Source: Rhizobium sp. 32-5/1 (lineage in GTDB: Bacteria > Pseudomonadota > Alphaproteobacteria > Rhizobiales > Rhizobiaceae). Taken from it: a DNA stretch of 64,000 bases. Where the stretch lies: NCBI RefSeq assembly GCF_029537235.1, contig NZ_CP120639.1:248001-312000 (forward strand), read 5' to 3'. The position numbers and the translations under genes are program-made. This document shows positions 36,406 to 46,360 of the stretch, piece by piece (position 1 is the stretch's first letter; every line of letters begins with the position of its first letter). The notes under the pieces were generated by a model, which was not told the DNA's origin, searched no databases, and worked only from the letters and a program-made list of their open reading frames with translations.

Positions 36406-39242
36406 TCAAAACGCCACCTTGAAATCCCCCGGACTGAAGAGGCATCCGACGACCCCGAATATGTGCCGCGGTAGCCGATGCCGAGGTTGACGCGGTCGTT
36501 GAGGCGGTAGTCGGTGCCCAGTTCGATGCGCAGGGCATCGCGGGCAAGGGTTACGCCTTCAATGGCAAAGGGCGTGCCGCCGGCGAAGGCGACGTCAGAC
36601 GAGCCCTGCCTGTCGCCGTAGAGGCGCTGCCAGCCGAGCATTGCACTGGCCTTGAGCTTGCCCTGGCCAAGATCGAAGTCCCTGGAGACGCGCAGGCCAG
36701 TGACGGTCAGGCCGAGATTGCGGTCCGCAACCGTACCGGAGAGCGCCGCCGAGCCGCCATTCTCGTCGAACGTGCTGCCGCTGACCGCCATGTAGGCAGC
36801 CGAGACGAAGGGCTTCAGCTCCATCTCGCTCACCGTTGCGCGGTAGCCGATTTCACCGAAGGCCTGTGCGGTTCGCGTCCGGTAGGAACTGGTTAAGCTG
36901 TCTGTAAAGCCGCCGAAGTCCGGGGAGCGGACGGTGTTCAGCGACGACCAGCTGTGCGCGGCGCCGATGCTGAGGTCGATGGCGTCGAACGACGTCGAAG
37001 CATAGGCAGCGATGTCGTAGTGATTGGAACTCAGGCTTGAATTCCTCTCGTCAACATCGCCGTTACTATGGCCCGTGCCCACGGCCAGGCCGACGCGGCT
37101 GACCTCACCGACCGGCATGTCCATGCCAAACAGCACATTGGCCATATCCCAATCGAAGGTCCCGACCCCGTTGCCGTCGACCGAACCTCCGCCGCCGTAG
37201 GCGGACGTCCAGAACGTCGCGCGTTCATCAACCGTATCGGCCTCGAAGCCGTTGCGGATGCGTTCGCCGACCGTATCCTGCAGCGCTGTCGCACGCGTCA
37301 CCTGCAAGGCCGTGCCGCTGGCATGTATTTCGCCCGACATCTGGCCAAGGGCGCTGGAGAGCGCGCCGGCGCCTGTCGAGTACAACCCGGCAAACAACGG
37401 GTTGGTGCGGGTACCGGCCGTTGGCCGAAGCGCGTCGAGGGCTGAACCGACCGCATCCTGATTGTCCGTCGTCTCGAGATCGTTTGCAGAGAGGTTACCA
37501 TAGGCGACCGGGGTGACGGCCAGCGACACCCCGGTCTGGCTGTAGACCGTATCGAAACGCGTAGCCCGTTCCAGTCCGGCGCCTGGTTGCGTCAATCGGT
37601 CGAAGCTCCCGCTTAAGCCGGCGCTTGACCCTATGATGTTGAACTGCGTGCCGAGCGGCGCAACATAGATGTTCGTCGCATTGCCAGTGATCCTGCGTGT
37701 TGCTGCGACTAACGTGCCGTCCACATGAATTCGACCGGAGGTGCCGGTCGTCACGAGGCGCGCATAGTTGCCCGCGCCTGTGCCGGTTCCGTCAATGTCG
37801 AACTGCGCGGTGGATGTCGACGTCAGGAAGACTGGGCCAGCGACGGTCAAGGTTCCGGCGGAATTGCCGGGCGCGATACGGCCAGCGACGCTGAGCGGGG
37901 CATTGATCAGGCCGGTACCGCGCAGCGTGCCGTTTTCGCCGACGACAACGAAAGCGCCAAGACTGCCATTGACCGACAGGCCGCCGCCATTGACGAGCGT
38001 GCCGCCGGCATAGGTGTTTGCGCCGGTCATCGTCAGCATGCCGGCGCCGGTTTTGGTCAGCGATCCCGCACCATTTATGTCATTGCCGAAGGTCGCGTCA
38101 TAACCCTGCGTATCGATGGCGACATCCGACACGAAGGTGGCGTAGCCTCGAACGGCCTTGCGGGCATTGACCATACCCCAGCCATATATTTCACGATCGC
38201 CCATGGCGGTCGCCGTGGTCAGGAGCGTCTGCTGCAGGTCCTTGGCAGTGAAGAAGGGAAAGGCTTCCTTGACCAGGGCGGCGACACCCGACACCACGGG
38301 CGATGCCATCGATGTCCCATCCTCGAGACCGTAGTCTGGATCGGACGGTGTGCCTTTTCCAAGTGGCATGGTCGAATAGATGTCGACTCCCGGCGCGACC
38401 AGGCACCATTCGGCCGCAACGCCGCATCGATTGCTGAAGTCTGCGATGTTGCCATCGTCGTCCACGGCGCCGACGGTGATCCAATTGTCGCGCAGTTCCG
38501 GGATCCAGTAGGGCATTCCGCCGAGCGCATCCGGAGAAGGCTGACCTTCGTTACCGGTCGCAAACACCATGAGTACGTCTTTTTCCGCCGTGTATTTCAT
38601 TGCTGCGATGGTGTCCGGCATCGTCTGTTCGAAATAGCCGGCATCGTAGTCGGTCACGTTGCAGGGCGGTGTCGTATTAATGGAACAGTCGTTGATGCCA
38701 AGGCTGTTGTTGACGATCGACACGCCCGAATCCGCGAGGTAGCGCCAGGATTCGGCGAAGACTGCGTCGGCGTTTGTCGCGCTTTGATTGAGGACGACCG
38801 GCAGGATTTCGGCGTCGAAGGCCACGCCGTGCATCCCTGTACCGTCGCGAGAGGCGGCGATAATACCGGATACATGGGTGCCGTGCGTGTCCGTGTCGAA
38901 ATCGGCTTCGCGATCTATGGGGATATCATTTGTAAAGTCGTATCCTTCAAGCACCCGATCCTTGAATTCCGGGTGCCTTGCATCGATGCCGCTGTCGAGT
39001 ACGCCGACGGCAACCCCTTTGCCGGTATAACCCAGAGCATACGCCTCGGCGGCATTAACTGCGCCCAGCTGCCAGCCAGCCCGGTACTCGCTCGTCCCCC
39101 ATTCGGACGGGCTTTGGGCATTGCTGGTGTTCGGCACGAGAACGGCAAGACCGAGTGCCAGACCCGAAATCGTCGATTGTCTGATTTTTTCTTGCCCAAA
39201 ATTGACCCTCCCACCGTTCACTGGAAATTGCCTTCCACGCAC
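36406..39242 (-). CDS. Subtilisin-type serine protease autotransporter
   Basis: About 945 residues. A signal sequence (SGLALGLAVLVPNTSNA) precedes an S8 peptidase with Asp in GVLDSGIDARHPEF, His in DTHGTHVSGIIAAS and Ser in GTSMASPVVSGVAALV. A passenger region holds an autotransporter-associated repeat (GSLTKTGAGMLTMTGANTYA). The last ~300 residues form a beta-barrel (FWTSAYGGGGSVDGNGVG, FGEIGYRATVSEMELKPF). The present frame runs to 36330 past the natural end; with one extra base at the C5 run 36426-36430 it ends VRGDFKVAF at 36406, a classical C-terminal Phe. The protease would be displayed on or released from the cell surface. Divergent from an AraC regulator. Confidence 0.88.
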
Positions 39243-39338
39243 TTATCTCAAGTCTCGATAATCGTGATGAGCTTAAAATCTCATCTCTGGTATAGCCGTC
39301 CCATCGTTGTCAAACGGCTTTAAATTTGGGAGAGATAC

Positions 39339-40359
39339 ATGGCTGAGTCCGGCGAACCGGTTCTGCTGAGCCAGCGTTTTGATTCAGCGGGCATGAATTC
39401 GGCGGAAGCATTTCGCGGATGGCAGCAGGCAGTGGCTCCGGTGTTTGACATCGAGCCAATCGACGCTCACGGACCGTTCGCAGCTACTTACGACACCTAT
39501 CATCTTGGCGACATTCTCGTCGGTATCGGCAGTTTCGATGCGACGGCCTTCACCCGCAGCCGACAAAAGGCTCTGTCGGACGGCATCGATCACGTGATGG
39601 TTCAGGTGTACACGGCCGGTGGCTATACGGGCATGCTGGACGATCGCCAGATCACCGTCCGGCGCGGCGATCTGGTCACGCTCGATATGGCTCGAGAGAC
39701 AAGAACGGCCTCCGTCGCATCGACCAATATTACGGTCATGATTCCGCGCGATCTGTTGAAAGTTCGCGAGCTTCCACATGGGCATATGTCGCAGGGACCA
39801 AAAGGCTCCGTCCTCGGAGGGCTCATGGTCGACTTTCTTTCCTCGCTCAAGGACCGGCTTCCAACCATGCCGCGCTCGGTCGGTGCTGCCGCAGCGAATG
39901 CCACTTTGGCCTTGTATCATGCAGCGCTCGAGCCGATGGATGAGATGGGCGATACAGCGCCCCAGCCATTCCGGGACGCACAGTTTCAGCGCGCACGTCG
40001 CCTGATAGAGACACGGCTTGGCGACAGCAGGCTGGATGCTGAAACGCTCGCCCCGGCACTCGGCCTTTCGCGCTCGACGCTTTATCGCCTGTTCGAGCCT
40101 TATCGCGGCGTGGCGAGTTTCGTGCTCGATCGCCGTCTCGCCCATGCGCGGAAAGCCCTGTGCGATCCCCAGGATACGCGTCATATCGGGGTCATCGCCG
40201 GGATTTCGGCTTCGCCGACCCCTCTCATTTTAGCCGAGCATTTCGGCGCCGATTTGGAATAACGCCTATCGAGCAGAGGCGGCAGGGCCGCAATGCGCCC
40301 GCAAATAAAGACATGGGAGATGCCTTTGATCTGCGGCCCTGGATTAAGGACCTCTCCTG
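39339..40359 (+). CDS. AraC-family transcriptional regulator, one frameshift
   Basis: Starts at 39339 after GGGAGAG. N-terminal domain AraC-binding-like-2 type (QRFDSAGMNSAEAFRGWQQA, DHVMVQVYTAGGYTG). DNA-binding domain: RRLIETRLGDSRLDAETLAP, LGLSRSTLYRLFEPYRGVAS, then in the next frame DFGFADPSHFSRAFRRRFGI and TPIEQRRQG to the stop near 40359. The break is at GGG 40200-40202; one extra G restores a ~340-residue protein. Divergent from the autotransporter, which it may regulate. Confidence 0.8.
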
Positions 40360-40466
40360 ACGGACGTGAATATTCAACCCGACTATCGAAGCCCCCCAGT
40401 CGCTTCCGACTTGCCGTTGCTGAAACGATCTGCGAAGTGGACGTTATACACTGCAGGAGGATCTCG

Positions 40467-41029
40467 ATGAGCGAAGCATTCGGCTTTATGTTCGCCTTTT
40501 ATGGTTTGCTCCTTGGTCTGGCGGTTGCCGAAATCGCATCCGGCTTCTCGCGCGCTTACGACGAGCGGCACAAGCGGCGTCTGGGCATCATCGCACCCTC
40601 TTCGGCGCGCTGCTGCTCATCGATCTGATCACCTTTTGGATGAACGCGTGGGCCTACCGAAACCTGCCCGACATCAGCTATCTGCTCGCGCTGGTCGTCG
40701 CCCTTGTCGCCCTGCTGTACTACTTCGCCGCGACACAGGTGTTTCCCAAGGCCGCCGAAAAAGACACGCTGGACCACCACATAATGGAAAACAGGCGTGT
40801 CGTAATCTTTTGTGTACTCGCCAGCAACGTGCTCACACAGATTCCGAACGCAATCTCCGCTTTTTCGACGCCGTGGCCAATGTCGGAGGTCGTGCCTTGG
40901 GCCGGCCTCAACTTCATTTATTACATGCTTCTCGGGGTCGCGGCTTTGGCGAAAAGCAAGGCGACCGTCGGCGGTGCGGTCGGTCTTGCAATCCTGTTCG
41001 TGACCGGAGTGACGTTGATTTTCGCCTGA
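40467..41029 (+). CDS. Integral membrane protein of unknown function, one frameshift
   Basis: Start ATG follows an ideal AGGAGG. The first 45 residues (MSEAFGFMFAFYGLLLGLAV) and the rest (WMNAWAYRNLPDISYLLALV to VTGVTLIFA) are in different frames; adding one C to the CCC run 40596-40598 joins them as IIAPLFGALLLIDLITFW. The result is about 187 residues with roughly six hydrophobic segments. No known family recognised. Isolated between two unrelated loci. Confidence 0.68.
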
Positions 41030-41396
41030 GTGTCTAGGTGAGATCAGTAACGGATTACGCGAGAATCGTGCTGGGAACAGGTTCAGTCTCCAAAGGTTCG
41101 TTTGGATGCACGGTGGTAGGGACGTCGTGCGTGCCGGTCAAACTGCTCCGGCATTGCTGATGGTTGTCCCGGAGTTTTGCCGATGATTGCAATGCAGCCA
41201 TCGCTCGCGTCTTTTGACCACGGATGTACAGAATCGAACGGCCTACCGTTGGACAGGAAGGTTGGTGGGCTTGTCGCAGATTATCGGGCTTAACCGTGTG
41301 TTGACCATAGGCATGGAGTTTGAGGCTCCGAAAGTTGCCGAGGGAGCCCATGATTCTGAATTCTATTGCCGAGAAGCTGAAGCGCTAGTCGAAGGA
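41030..41396. other. Intergenic stretch without a supportable gene
   Basis: Short frames on both strands lack motifs. Immediately after it an IS6 fragment begins, so part of this may be decayed mobile DNA. Confidence 0.35.
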
Positions 41397-41540
41397 TGAT
41401 TTCAAAGGCAGGCATTTCGCGCCATAGCTGATTGTACAGGCGGTTGCCTGGTAGCTTCGCTACCCGCTCGGCTATCGGGACTTGGAAGAGATGTTCCGCT
41501 GGCGGCGCTTCACGGTCGATCATAGCACCGGCAACCGCTA
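41397..41540 (+). pseudogene. IS6-family transposase, N-terminal fragment
   Basis: The plus strand reads DFKGRHF, then after stops and frame changes LRYPLGYRDLEEMFRWRRFT and VDHST, matching the N-terminus of IS6/IS240 transposases (FKGRHFP... YPLSYRDLEEMFAERG...VDHSTI). Catalytic core absent. It is the complementary half of what is left of the IS6 gene at 4905-5345, though not necessarily the same copy. Confidence 0.6.
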
Positions 41541-41814
41541 GGGATAATCGCGCGCTCCGAAAATGTTTGCGACAGGCCATTTCCAATCCCGTGCAACGCT
41601 TGCGCGGAGACTGCGAACATGCCGGAATTTGGCCGTAAACCGAGACCGTTTCGACCACATTTGGTTAAAAAGTTGTTTACGGGACTACGCTAGAAACAGG
41701 TCTGAACGTCGCTGAATTGTCTCTGAACACTTCACTCAGCAGGCATTCAGCAACACTTGAATAAAATGGACGCCGAACGAGGAAAACCTCGTTGGCCGTA
41801 TCGAGGAAAAATCC

Positions 41815-42404
41815 ATGAAAGCTCTTGCCGTTCTGCTCTCCACTGTCTTCATGAGTTCGGTCACCTATGCCGATGATATCTCCCTCGGAATTCCCGGCTA
41901 TGGTGGCAGTGGTTGCCCCTCGAACAGCGTTTCCGCTACGCTCAGCCCCGATGCCAAGGCACTCAGCTTGCTGTTCGACGAGTATATCGTCCAGGCCGGC
42001 GGCGAGACGGGCAAGTCCTTCGACCGCAAGACCTGCAATGTCGCTATTCCCGTGCACGTTCCGCAAGGTCGTAGCGTCTCGGTGCTTGCCGTCGATTATC
42101 GAGGCTTCAATCAGCCGCCGCGCGGCGCCCGTTCGCAGTTCAATGTCGAGTATTTCTTTGCCGGCGCCCGCGGCCGACATTCATACAGAGCTTTACCGGT
42201 CCGAAGGAAAAGGACTACTTGATCTCCAACAAGCTGGTCGCCGACGCGCTCGTCTGGTCGCCATGCGGCACCGACGTCAACCTGCGCACGAATTCCAGCA
42301 TCCGGGTCAACACCACGCGCGGTCAGGAGGCCATGGCGACGGTCGATACCCAGGACGTCAGGGCAGCCATTGTCTATCGCCTGCAGTGGCGCACCTGCCG
42401 GTAA
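41815..42404 (+). CDS. Secreted DUF4360-domain protein, one frameshift
   Basis: Signal peptide MKALAVLLSTVFMSSVTYA, then the DUF4360 pattern: GYGGSGCPSNSVSATLSPDA, FDRKTCNVAIPVHVPQGRSV, VLAVDYRGFNQPPRGARSQF, and in the next frame FTGPKEKDYLISNKLVADAL, VWSPCGTDVNLRTNSSIRVN and a final RLQWRTCR. Adding one C at 42174-42175 fuses both parts into about 196 residues. Four or more cysteines suggest disulfides. Role unknown; the domain is known mostly from secreted proteins of fungi and bacteria. The following gene carries a related N-terminal domain. Confidence 0.75.
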
Positions 42405-42461
42405 TTCTACACGAAAATGCAGGCGGCACTGCCCGCCGCCTGCAGCCTTGAGGAGAGTGTC

Positions 42462-43874
42462 TTGCGTATTCCTTTTCCCCTTGCCGCCGGTCTTGTCCTG
42501 ACCGTCTTTCCGATTGGCCTGTCACCTGCACAGGCAGCCGATAGCTGTGCGCCTGGGACGTCGAGCACGGTAACGTCTCCGGATGGCAATGCAACCAGCG
42601 TTCTCTTCGACGATTTCTCTGCCGCCGGCGGCGGCACGGCGGGCATCGCACGCGGAACAACGACCTGCAATCTCAACATCGCCGTGACACAGCCTGAAGG
42701 CTACAGCGTATTCGAGGTCGATTATCGTGGTTTTGCGACTGTTGAAGACGGGCAGACAGCGACAATTACCAGCGGCAAGCCGGGCGAACAGAAAACCATC
42801 CGTACGAGCATCGACGGTCCTGCACAAGAGGACGTCCAGACCGGGGAAAAGATCGGCAGCTTCGGGTCGGACACGGTACAACTCGGCGTCACGATTATCG
42901 CCGAAGGGCCGGTCAACGAGACGGATTTTGCCGCCGGCCTCTTCCTCGACACCATTGACTTCGCGCGCATTGGCTTCACTACGGCAGATTCTGTAACGAA
43001 CTCGCTTGATCAACTGGCCGACCAGAGACAGGCCGCCGCGATCGACCTCATGGACACAGCACAATTGATGCTGGGCGGTTACCAGAGCATTCAGGGCGAA
43101 ACCAGCCTGGCTCTGTTTGGCAGTTCGAATGCGCCCGCTGCCGGCTTCAATGGGCGCTGGGAGGCTGGCAACGGCTTCAGCCTACTCGGAGGCGCCGCGC
43201 TCGCAGGCTCCGGCAACACGAATGTCGAGCGCGACAGCGCGCTGCTGATGGCCGGCGCCGTCCGCTATCTTTCTCCCGACAGCGGTTCTCCGCTGCGTGC
43301 CTTTGGCGAGATCGGCGCCTGGGGTTCGCCCGACATGTCGATCAGCTTCAGCCGCTCCTATTTCGACACGGGCCGAATGGTGTCTTCAATCGGCACGGAC
43401 GAGGGCACGCTGTTTAGCACCTATGGCCGCATCGGTGCCATTTACGCGACTGACAATGCCAACGAACTGGCCGTGTCGGCCCGTTATACACGCAGCTGGC
43501 TTGATCTCGACGGCTATAGCGAGGCGGCCTCGAATGCCAATCTGTTTGCGGCGACCGTGGCCGGGCAGCGCACAATCACGGACACGGTGGCGGCCGAGAT
43601 CGGTTGGACGCACGATACCGGCGGCAAGCTGGATTATACGCTGTCGGCGGCCCTCGGTCGCACATTTGGCACAAGCGCTGGCGCCCGTGCCGACATCGCC
43701 TGGGTCGGTTCAATCGAAGGCCGCTCGCAGGACCGTGACTTCGCCGCGATAGGCGGACGGCTCGGATGGAAATTCGATGAACGCTGGAAAGTCGACGCTA
43801 CGCTCTCGGCTACATTTCGCGAGGGCGACAAGCCGAAACTGGGTATCGGGGGCCAGTTGAAGGCCTCCTTCTGA
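42462..43874 (+). CDS. Outer-membrane beta-barrel protein with DUF4360-like N-terminal domain
   Basis: Start taken at the TTG of 42462 because GAGGAG lies about seven bases before it and the resulting LRIPFPLAAGLVLTVFPIGL is a good signal peptide (cleavage after AQA). Residues 25-150 align with the previous gene product: SCAPGTSSTVTSPDGNATSV, FSAAGGGTAGIARGTTTCNL and SVFEVDYRGFATVEDGQTAT. After a linker with a coiled stretch (LDQLADQRQAAAIDLMDTAQ) comes an autotransporter-like barrel (FGEIGAWGSPDMSISFSRSY) ending in LGIGGQLKASF with a terminal Phe. The 470-residue frame is intact. It may anchor or export a DUF4360 domain at the surface. Confidence 0.75.
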   Translation: MRIPFPLAAGLVLTVFPIGLSPAQAADSCAPGTSSTVTSPDGNATSVLFDDFSAAGGGTAGIARGTTTCNLNIAVTQPEGYSVFEVDYRGFATVEDGQTATITSGKPGEQKTIRTSIDGPAQEDVQTGEKIGSFGSDTVQLGVTIIAEGPVNETDFAAGLFLDTIDFARIGFTTADSVTNSLDQLADQRQAAAIDLMDTAQLMLGGYQSIQGETSLALFGSSNAPAAGFNGRWEAGNGFSLLGGAALAGSGNTNVERDSALLMAGAVRYLSPDSGSPLRAFGEIGAWGSPDMSISFSRSYFDTGRMVSSIGTDEGTLFSTYGRIGAIYATDNANELAVSARYTRSWLDLDGYSEAASNANLFAATVAGQRTITDTVAAEIGWTHDTGGKLDYTLSAALGRTFGTSAGARADIAWVGSIEGRSQDRDFAAIGGRLGWKFDERWKVDATLSATFREGDKPKLGIGGQLKASF

Positions 43875-44159
43875 GGAGCGGGCCCTATCACTTCGAGGGT
43901 GCAGAGGGTTCGGCACATGCTAGCACTCTGCCCCTGCGAAAGCCGTCCCAACCCTTAGCAGTTTGTACGTTCACAATGGACAGTTCCCTCGGCAGAAATA
44001 TGAACACGCGCCATCGATACGATAATTTCCAACTTGATCATGTCTTGTCTCCATTACCCGCGCAGCGATCAAGGCAAAGGACGATCCATGCGTTCAGGGA
44101 CTGGTTGCTGGCCTCGGCCATTTCAGCCGAGCGGTTCCAAACAATGTCAGGAAGTCGGA
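43875..44159. other. Intergenic stretch
   Basis: Nothing codes here with support. GCAGAG and CTCTGC (about 43906 and 43926) could form a weak hairpin downstream of the barrel gene. Confidence 0.35.
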
Positions 44160-44313
44160 GGGTGAACGTGGTATCACCGTCCGATCCCCGACGGAGGCGA
44201 TCGATGCCACGAATCCGCACGGCGCATTTCTGTTCAACCTGTTCGCCTCGCTCTCCGAACACGAGAGAGTGCTGATCACCGAGCGGGTCAATGCGCCTGG
44301 CGGTGGCTCATAG
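44160..44313 (+). pseudogene. Resolvase/serine recombinase remnant
   Basis: The plus strand reads SPTEAIDATNPHGAFLFNLF followed by ASLSEHERVLITERVNA, the well-known resolvase stretch around the E-helix (LVFHIFASLAEFERNLIRERT). The catalytic N-terminus is missing and a stop follows soon after. Confidence 0.6.
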
Positions 44314-44908
44314 CTGCTTCACATGCTGTGTAGCCACATGATGGGCGAGAACAAGCTCGCTTCGGCAGCGCTACAGACGACATCGTGGACTGCGCGCCTC
44401 AGTCGCGGACGTATTCATAGTTGCGCTTGTTTTGAGATCCTCGTCGCATAGAGCCTCACATGAAGTGCTAACCAAGAAAGAAACGGCCGCATTCTTACGT
44501 CTAAATGCCAAACGACACCATGTCATCTTCACTCATGGGGGATGGCTTGCTTGTCGTTTTGAGAAGATTTGGCGTCGCTCCGCGTGACCACATGATCGCG
44601 CGGAGCCCGCTCCGAAAACATGTCGAACTGTTCTGCGCAAAAGGGCCGACGAGCGACCTGCTGTTTGATAGCATTATGGCGTCCCAAAGCGGCGGTTCCG
44701 GAAAGACGTCGTCGAGAAAATCTAGATGCCGCACTAGTGGATCGCTGGGGTACAGCTACCCATTGTCTCGAAAGCAGGGTCTCACGAGGGACTTATTAGC
44801 TCGATAGCCAAGGTTCCAGCATCACCTCAGATTTAGCCCGATCGGGGCCACATTGCGCCGCTGCTGACGTCCCGCCCTGGTGTTACGGTCGGACTCGATT
44901 CGTTTAAC
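44314..44908. other. Gene-poor stretch
   Basis: No supportable gene. A fragment reading VLTKKETAAFLRLN at about 44466-44510 resembles the start of excisionase-type helix-turn-helix proteins but does not continue. Probably decayed mobile DNA. Confidence 0.35.
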
Positions 44909-45085
44909 CTAAGTCATGAACTGCAACAATTGCTCCGCATCTGCAAGAGCCTGCTCCCGTGTCGGGAACTTTCGGCTAGGCCAGCTACGTGATTCCCGTA
45001 GATACAGCACGTATACCCAAGATCCGCTCCAAGTCTCGCGCACCTCAATACCGTGCTCAAAAGCGATGTTTTTGAGCTTTATCAT
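44909..45085 (-). CDS. Small hypothetical protein (58 residues)
   Basis: Reads MIKLKNIAFEHGIEVRETWS, GSWVYVLYLRESRSWPSRKF and PTREQALADAEQLLQFMT. The composition (two Trp next to basic and acidic residues, amphipathic C-terminal helix) looks protein-like and the frame is free of stops. A GGAGG-like site precedes the ATG (GCGGAGGCATTTCCG). No family recognised. It lies between a resolvase remnant and an IS5 element. Confidence 0.5.
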   Translation of the reverse strand: MIKLKNIAFEHGIEVRETWSGSWVYVLYLRESRSWPSRKFPTREQALADAEQLLQFMT

Positions 45086-45182
45086 CGGAAATGCCTCCGC
45101 AGCGAACTCTGCGACGCCCTCGATGACTTAGCAACTGAAACCCGTCAAAACCTATTGTTAACCTTACCGCAGATCCAGCTTA

Positions 45183-46016
45183 AGGCTCGTTGACAGACGT
45201 CAGGTTTGTGCAAGCTTTTGGATTGAGTTTCGTCCTGTTGGACAGGAGGTCTTGATGCTGCGGTTCTTCGGGAATATCGATGGAAACGTCTGAAGGGTTT
45301 GCTGCCGGCAAGGTCAGTGATCCCGGACGTTGCGCCTACGACTATCGTCTCATTCTTGAGGCAATCCTCTGGAAGGTCCGCGTCGGTGCGCCATGGCGTG
45401 ATCTGCCTGATGAATTCGGTCCTTGGAACTCCCTTTTCCAGCGCTTTCGCCGATGGGCAAAGAAAGGCGTGTTTGAGCGGATTTTCAATGTCTTGACAGG
45501 CGAGCGGGATTTCGAATTCGCGATGGTCGACGGCACGATCATCCGCGTTCATCAGCACGGCATGGGGGCAAAATGGGGGTCTTACCGTCAAGCCGTCGGC
45601 CGCTCGCGCGGCGGCTTGACGACAAAGATCGTCGCCCTCGTCGATACGCTCGGAAATCTTGCCCGCTTCGTCCTGCTTCCGGACAGCGGCACGACAGTAC
45701 AGCGGCACTCGACCTGATCGAAGGCATCGACATGGAGGCGCTGCTGGCCGACAAGGGGTTCGACAACAACCGTCCGCGTCAAAATACTCTGTGAAACGCA
45801 AACACAGGCCGTCATCCCGCCGAGAGCGGATCGCAAAGACCTCATCCCTTGTGATTTCGCCATGTATCGCTGGCGGCATCTCGTCGAGAACGTCTTCTGC
45901 GATCTCAAACACTTCAGAGGCATAGCAACGCGTTACGACAAGACTGATGAAAGCTTCGCCGCATTCATCTTCCTTCGTGCGATCCAGCTCGCAATCAAAT
46001 GAATGTCAACGGGCCT
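45183..46016 (+). mobile_element. IS5-family (IS427-group-like) insertion sequence
   Basis: Inverted ends: TAAGGCTCGTTGACA at 45181-45195 and the inverse of TAAGGCCCGTTGACA at 46004-46018. With the element starting at AGG, a TA dinucleotide flanks both sides (45181-45182 and 46017-46018), consistent with a short IS427-type target duplication. It contains one transposase gene. Length about 834 bases, normal for the group. Confidence 0.75.
45262..46002 (+). pseudogene. IS5-family transposase, several frameshifts
   Basis: Pieces in order: WKRLKGLLP, GKVSDPGRCAYDYRLILEAI, GAPWRDLPDEFGPWNSLFQR, FAMVDGTIIRVHQHG (first Asp), GRSRGGLTTKIVALVDTLGN, GQRHDSTAALDLIEGIDMEA, LLADKGFDNN (second Asp), then FAMYRWRHLVENVFCDLKHF (Glu) and a stop near 46002. 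Frame changes at GG 45306-45307 and GG 45681-45682 are one-base contractions; a third near 45775 needs one base less. IS427-group elements may use programmed frameshifting between two ORFs, which could explain one of these. Confidence 0.75.
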
Positions 46017-46224
46017 TAGTCAAGAGGCGACAATGAGAAGCGACAAATTCCTGTGCTGACAGCAAGGCTATAAGAGCAGCGATCATGACCGACGCGCTCA
46101 TTCTCTGTGAACGATCGAAGTAATCTTCCAGCCCGATCGAGGACTGTGTTTCAGGCAATGCAACAACATTCGACGACATCATCATAAGCTTGAAGGTATG
46201 ATTCGATAGCCAGTTGTTGCACAT
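46006..46224 (-). other. Short ORF interrupted by the IS5 right end
   Basis: A 72-codon minus-strand frame (MMSSNVVALPETQSSIGLED, DYFDRSQRMSASVMIAALIA) whose last codons come from the IS terminal repeat. It might be the start of a gene split by the insertion; no family recognised. The remaining part of the gap 46019-46360 shows nothing. Confidence 0.3.
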
Positions 46225-46360
46225 AAGTTACTAGCAGTTCTCGAGGGGTCCATTTTGGCGAGCGCTGCGGCAAGAGCATCAGGGTAATGTTATCTGGCAC
46301 TTTCAGTTTCGGCCTCACGTGCCATCTTCCAGGCCTCGATAGGCGCTGAGACCGCGCGGA

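Noticed and set aside
37725..39323. 532-codon plus-strand frame
   Set aside because: Antisense shadow of the subtilase autotransporter, which has a catalytic triad and barrel.
44466..44590. Possible AlpA/excisionase-like gene (LTKKETAAFLRLN)
   Set aside because: Similarity lasts only about 14 residues and the frame does not continue as a helix-turn-helix protein.
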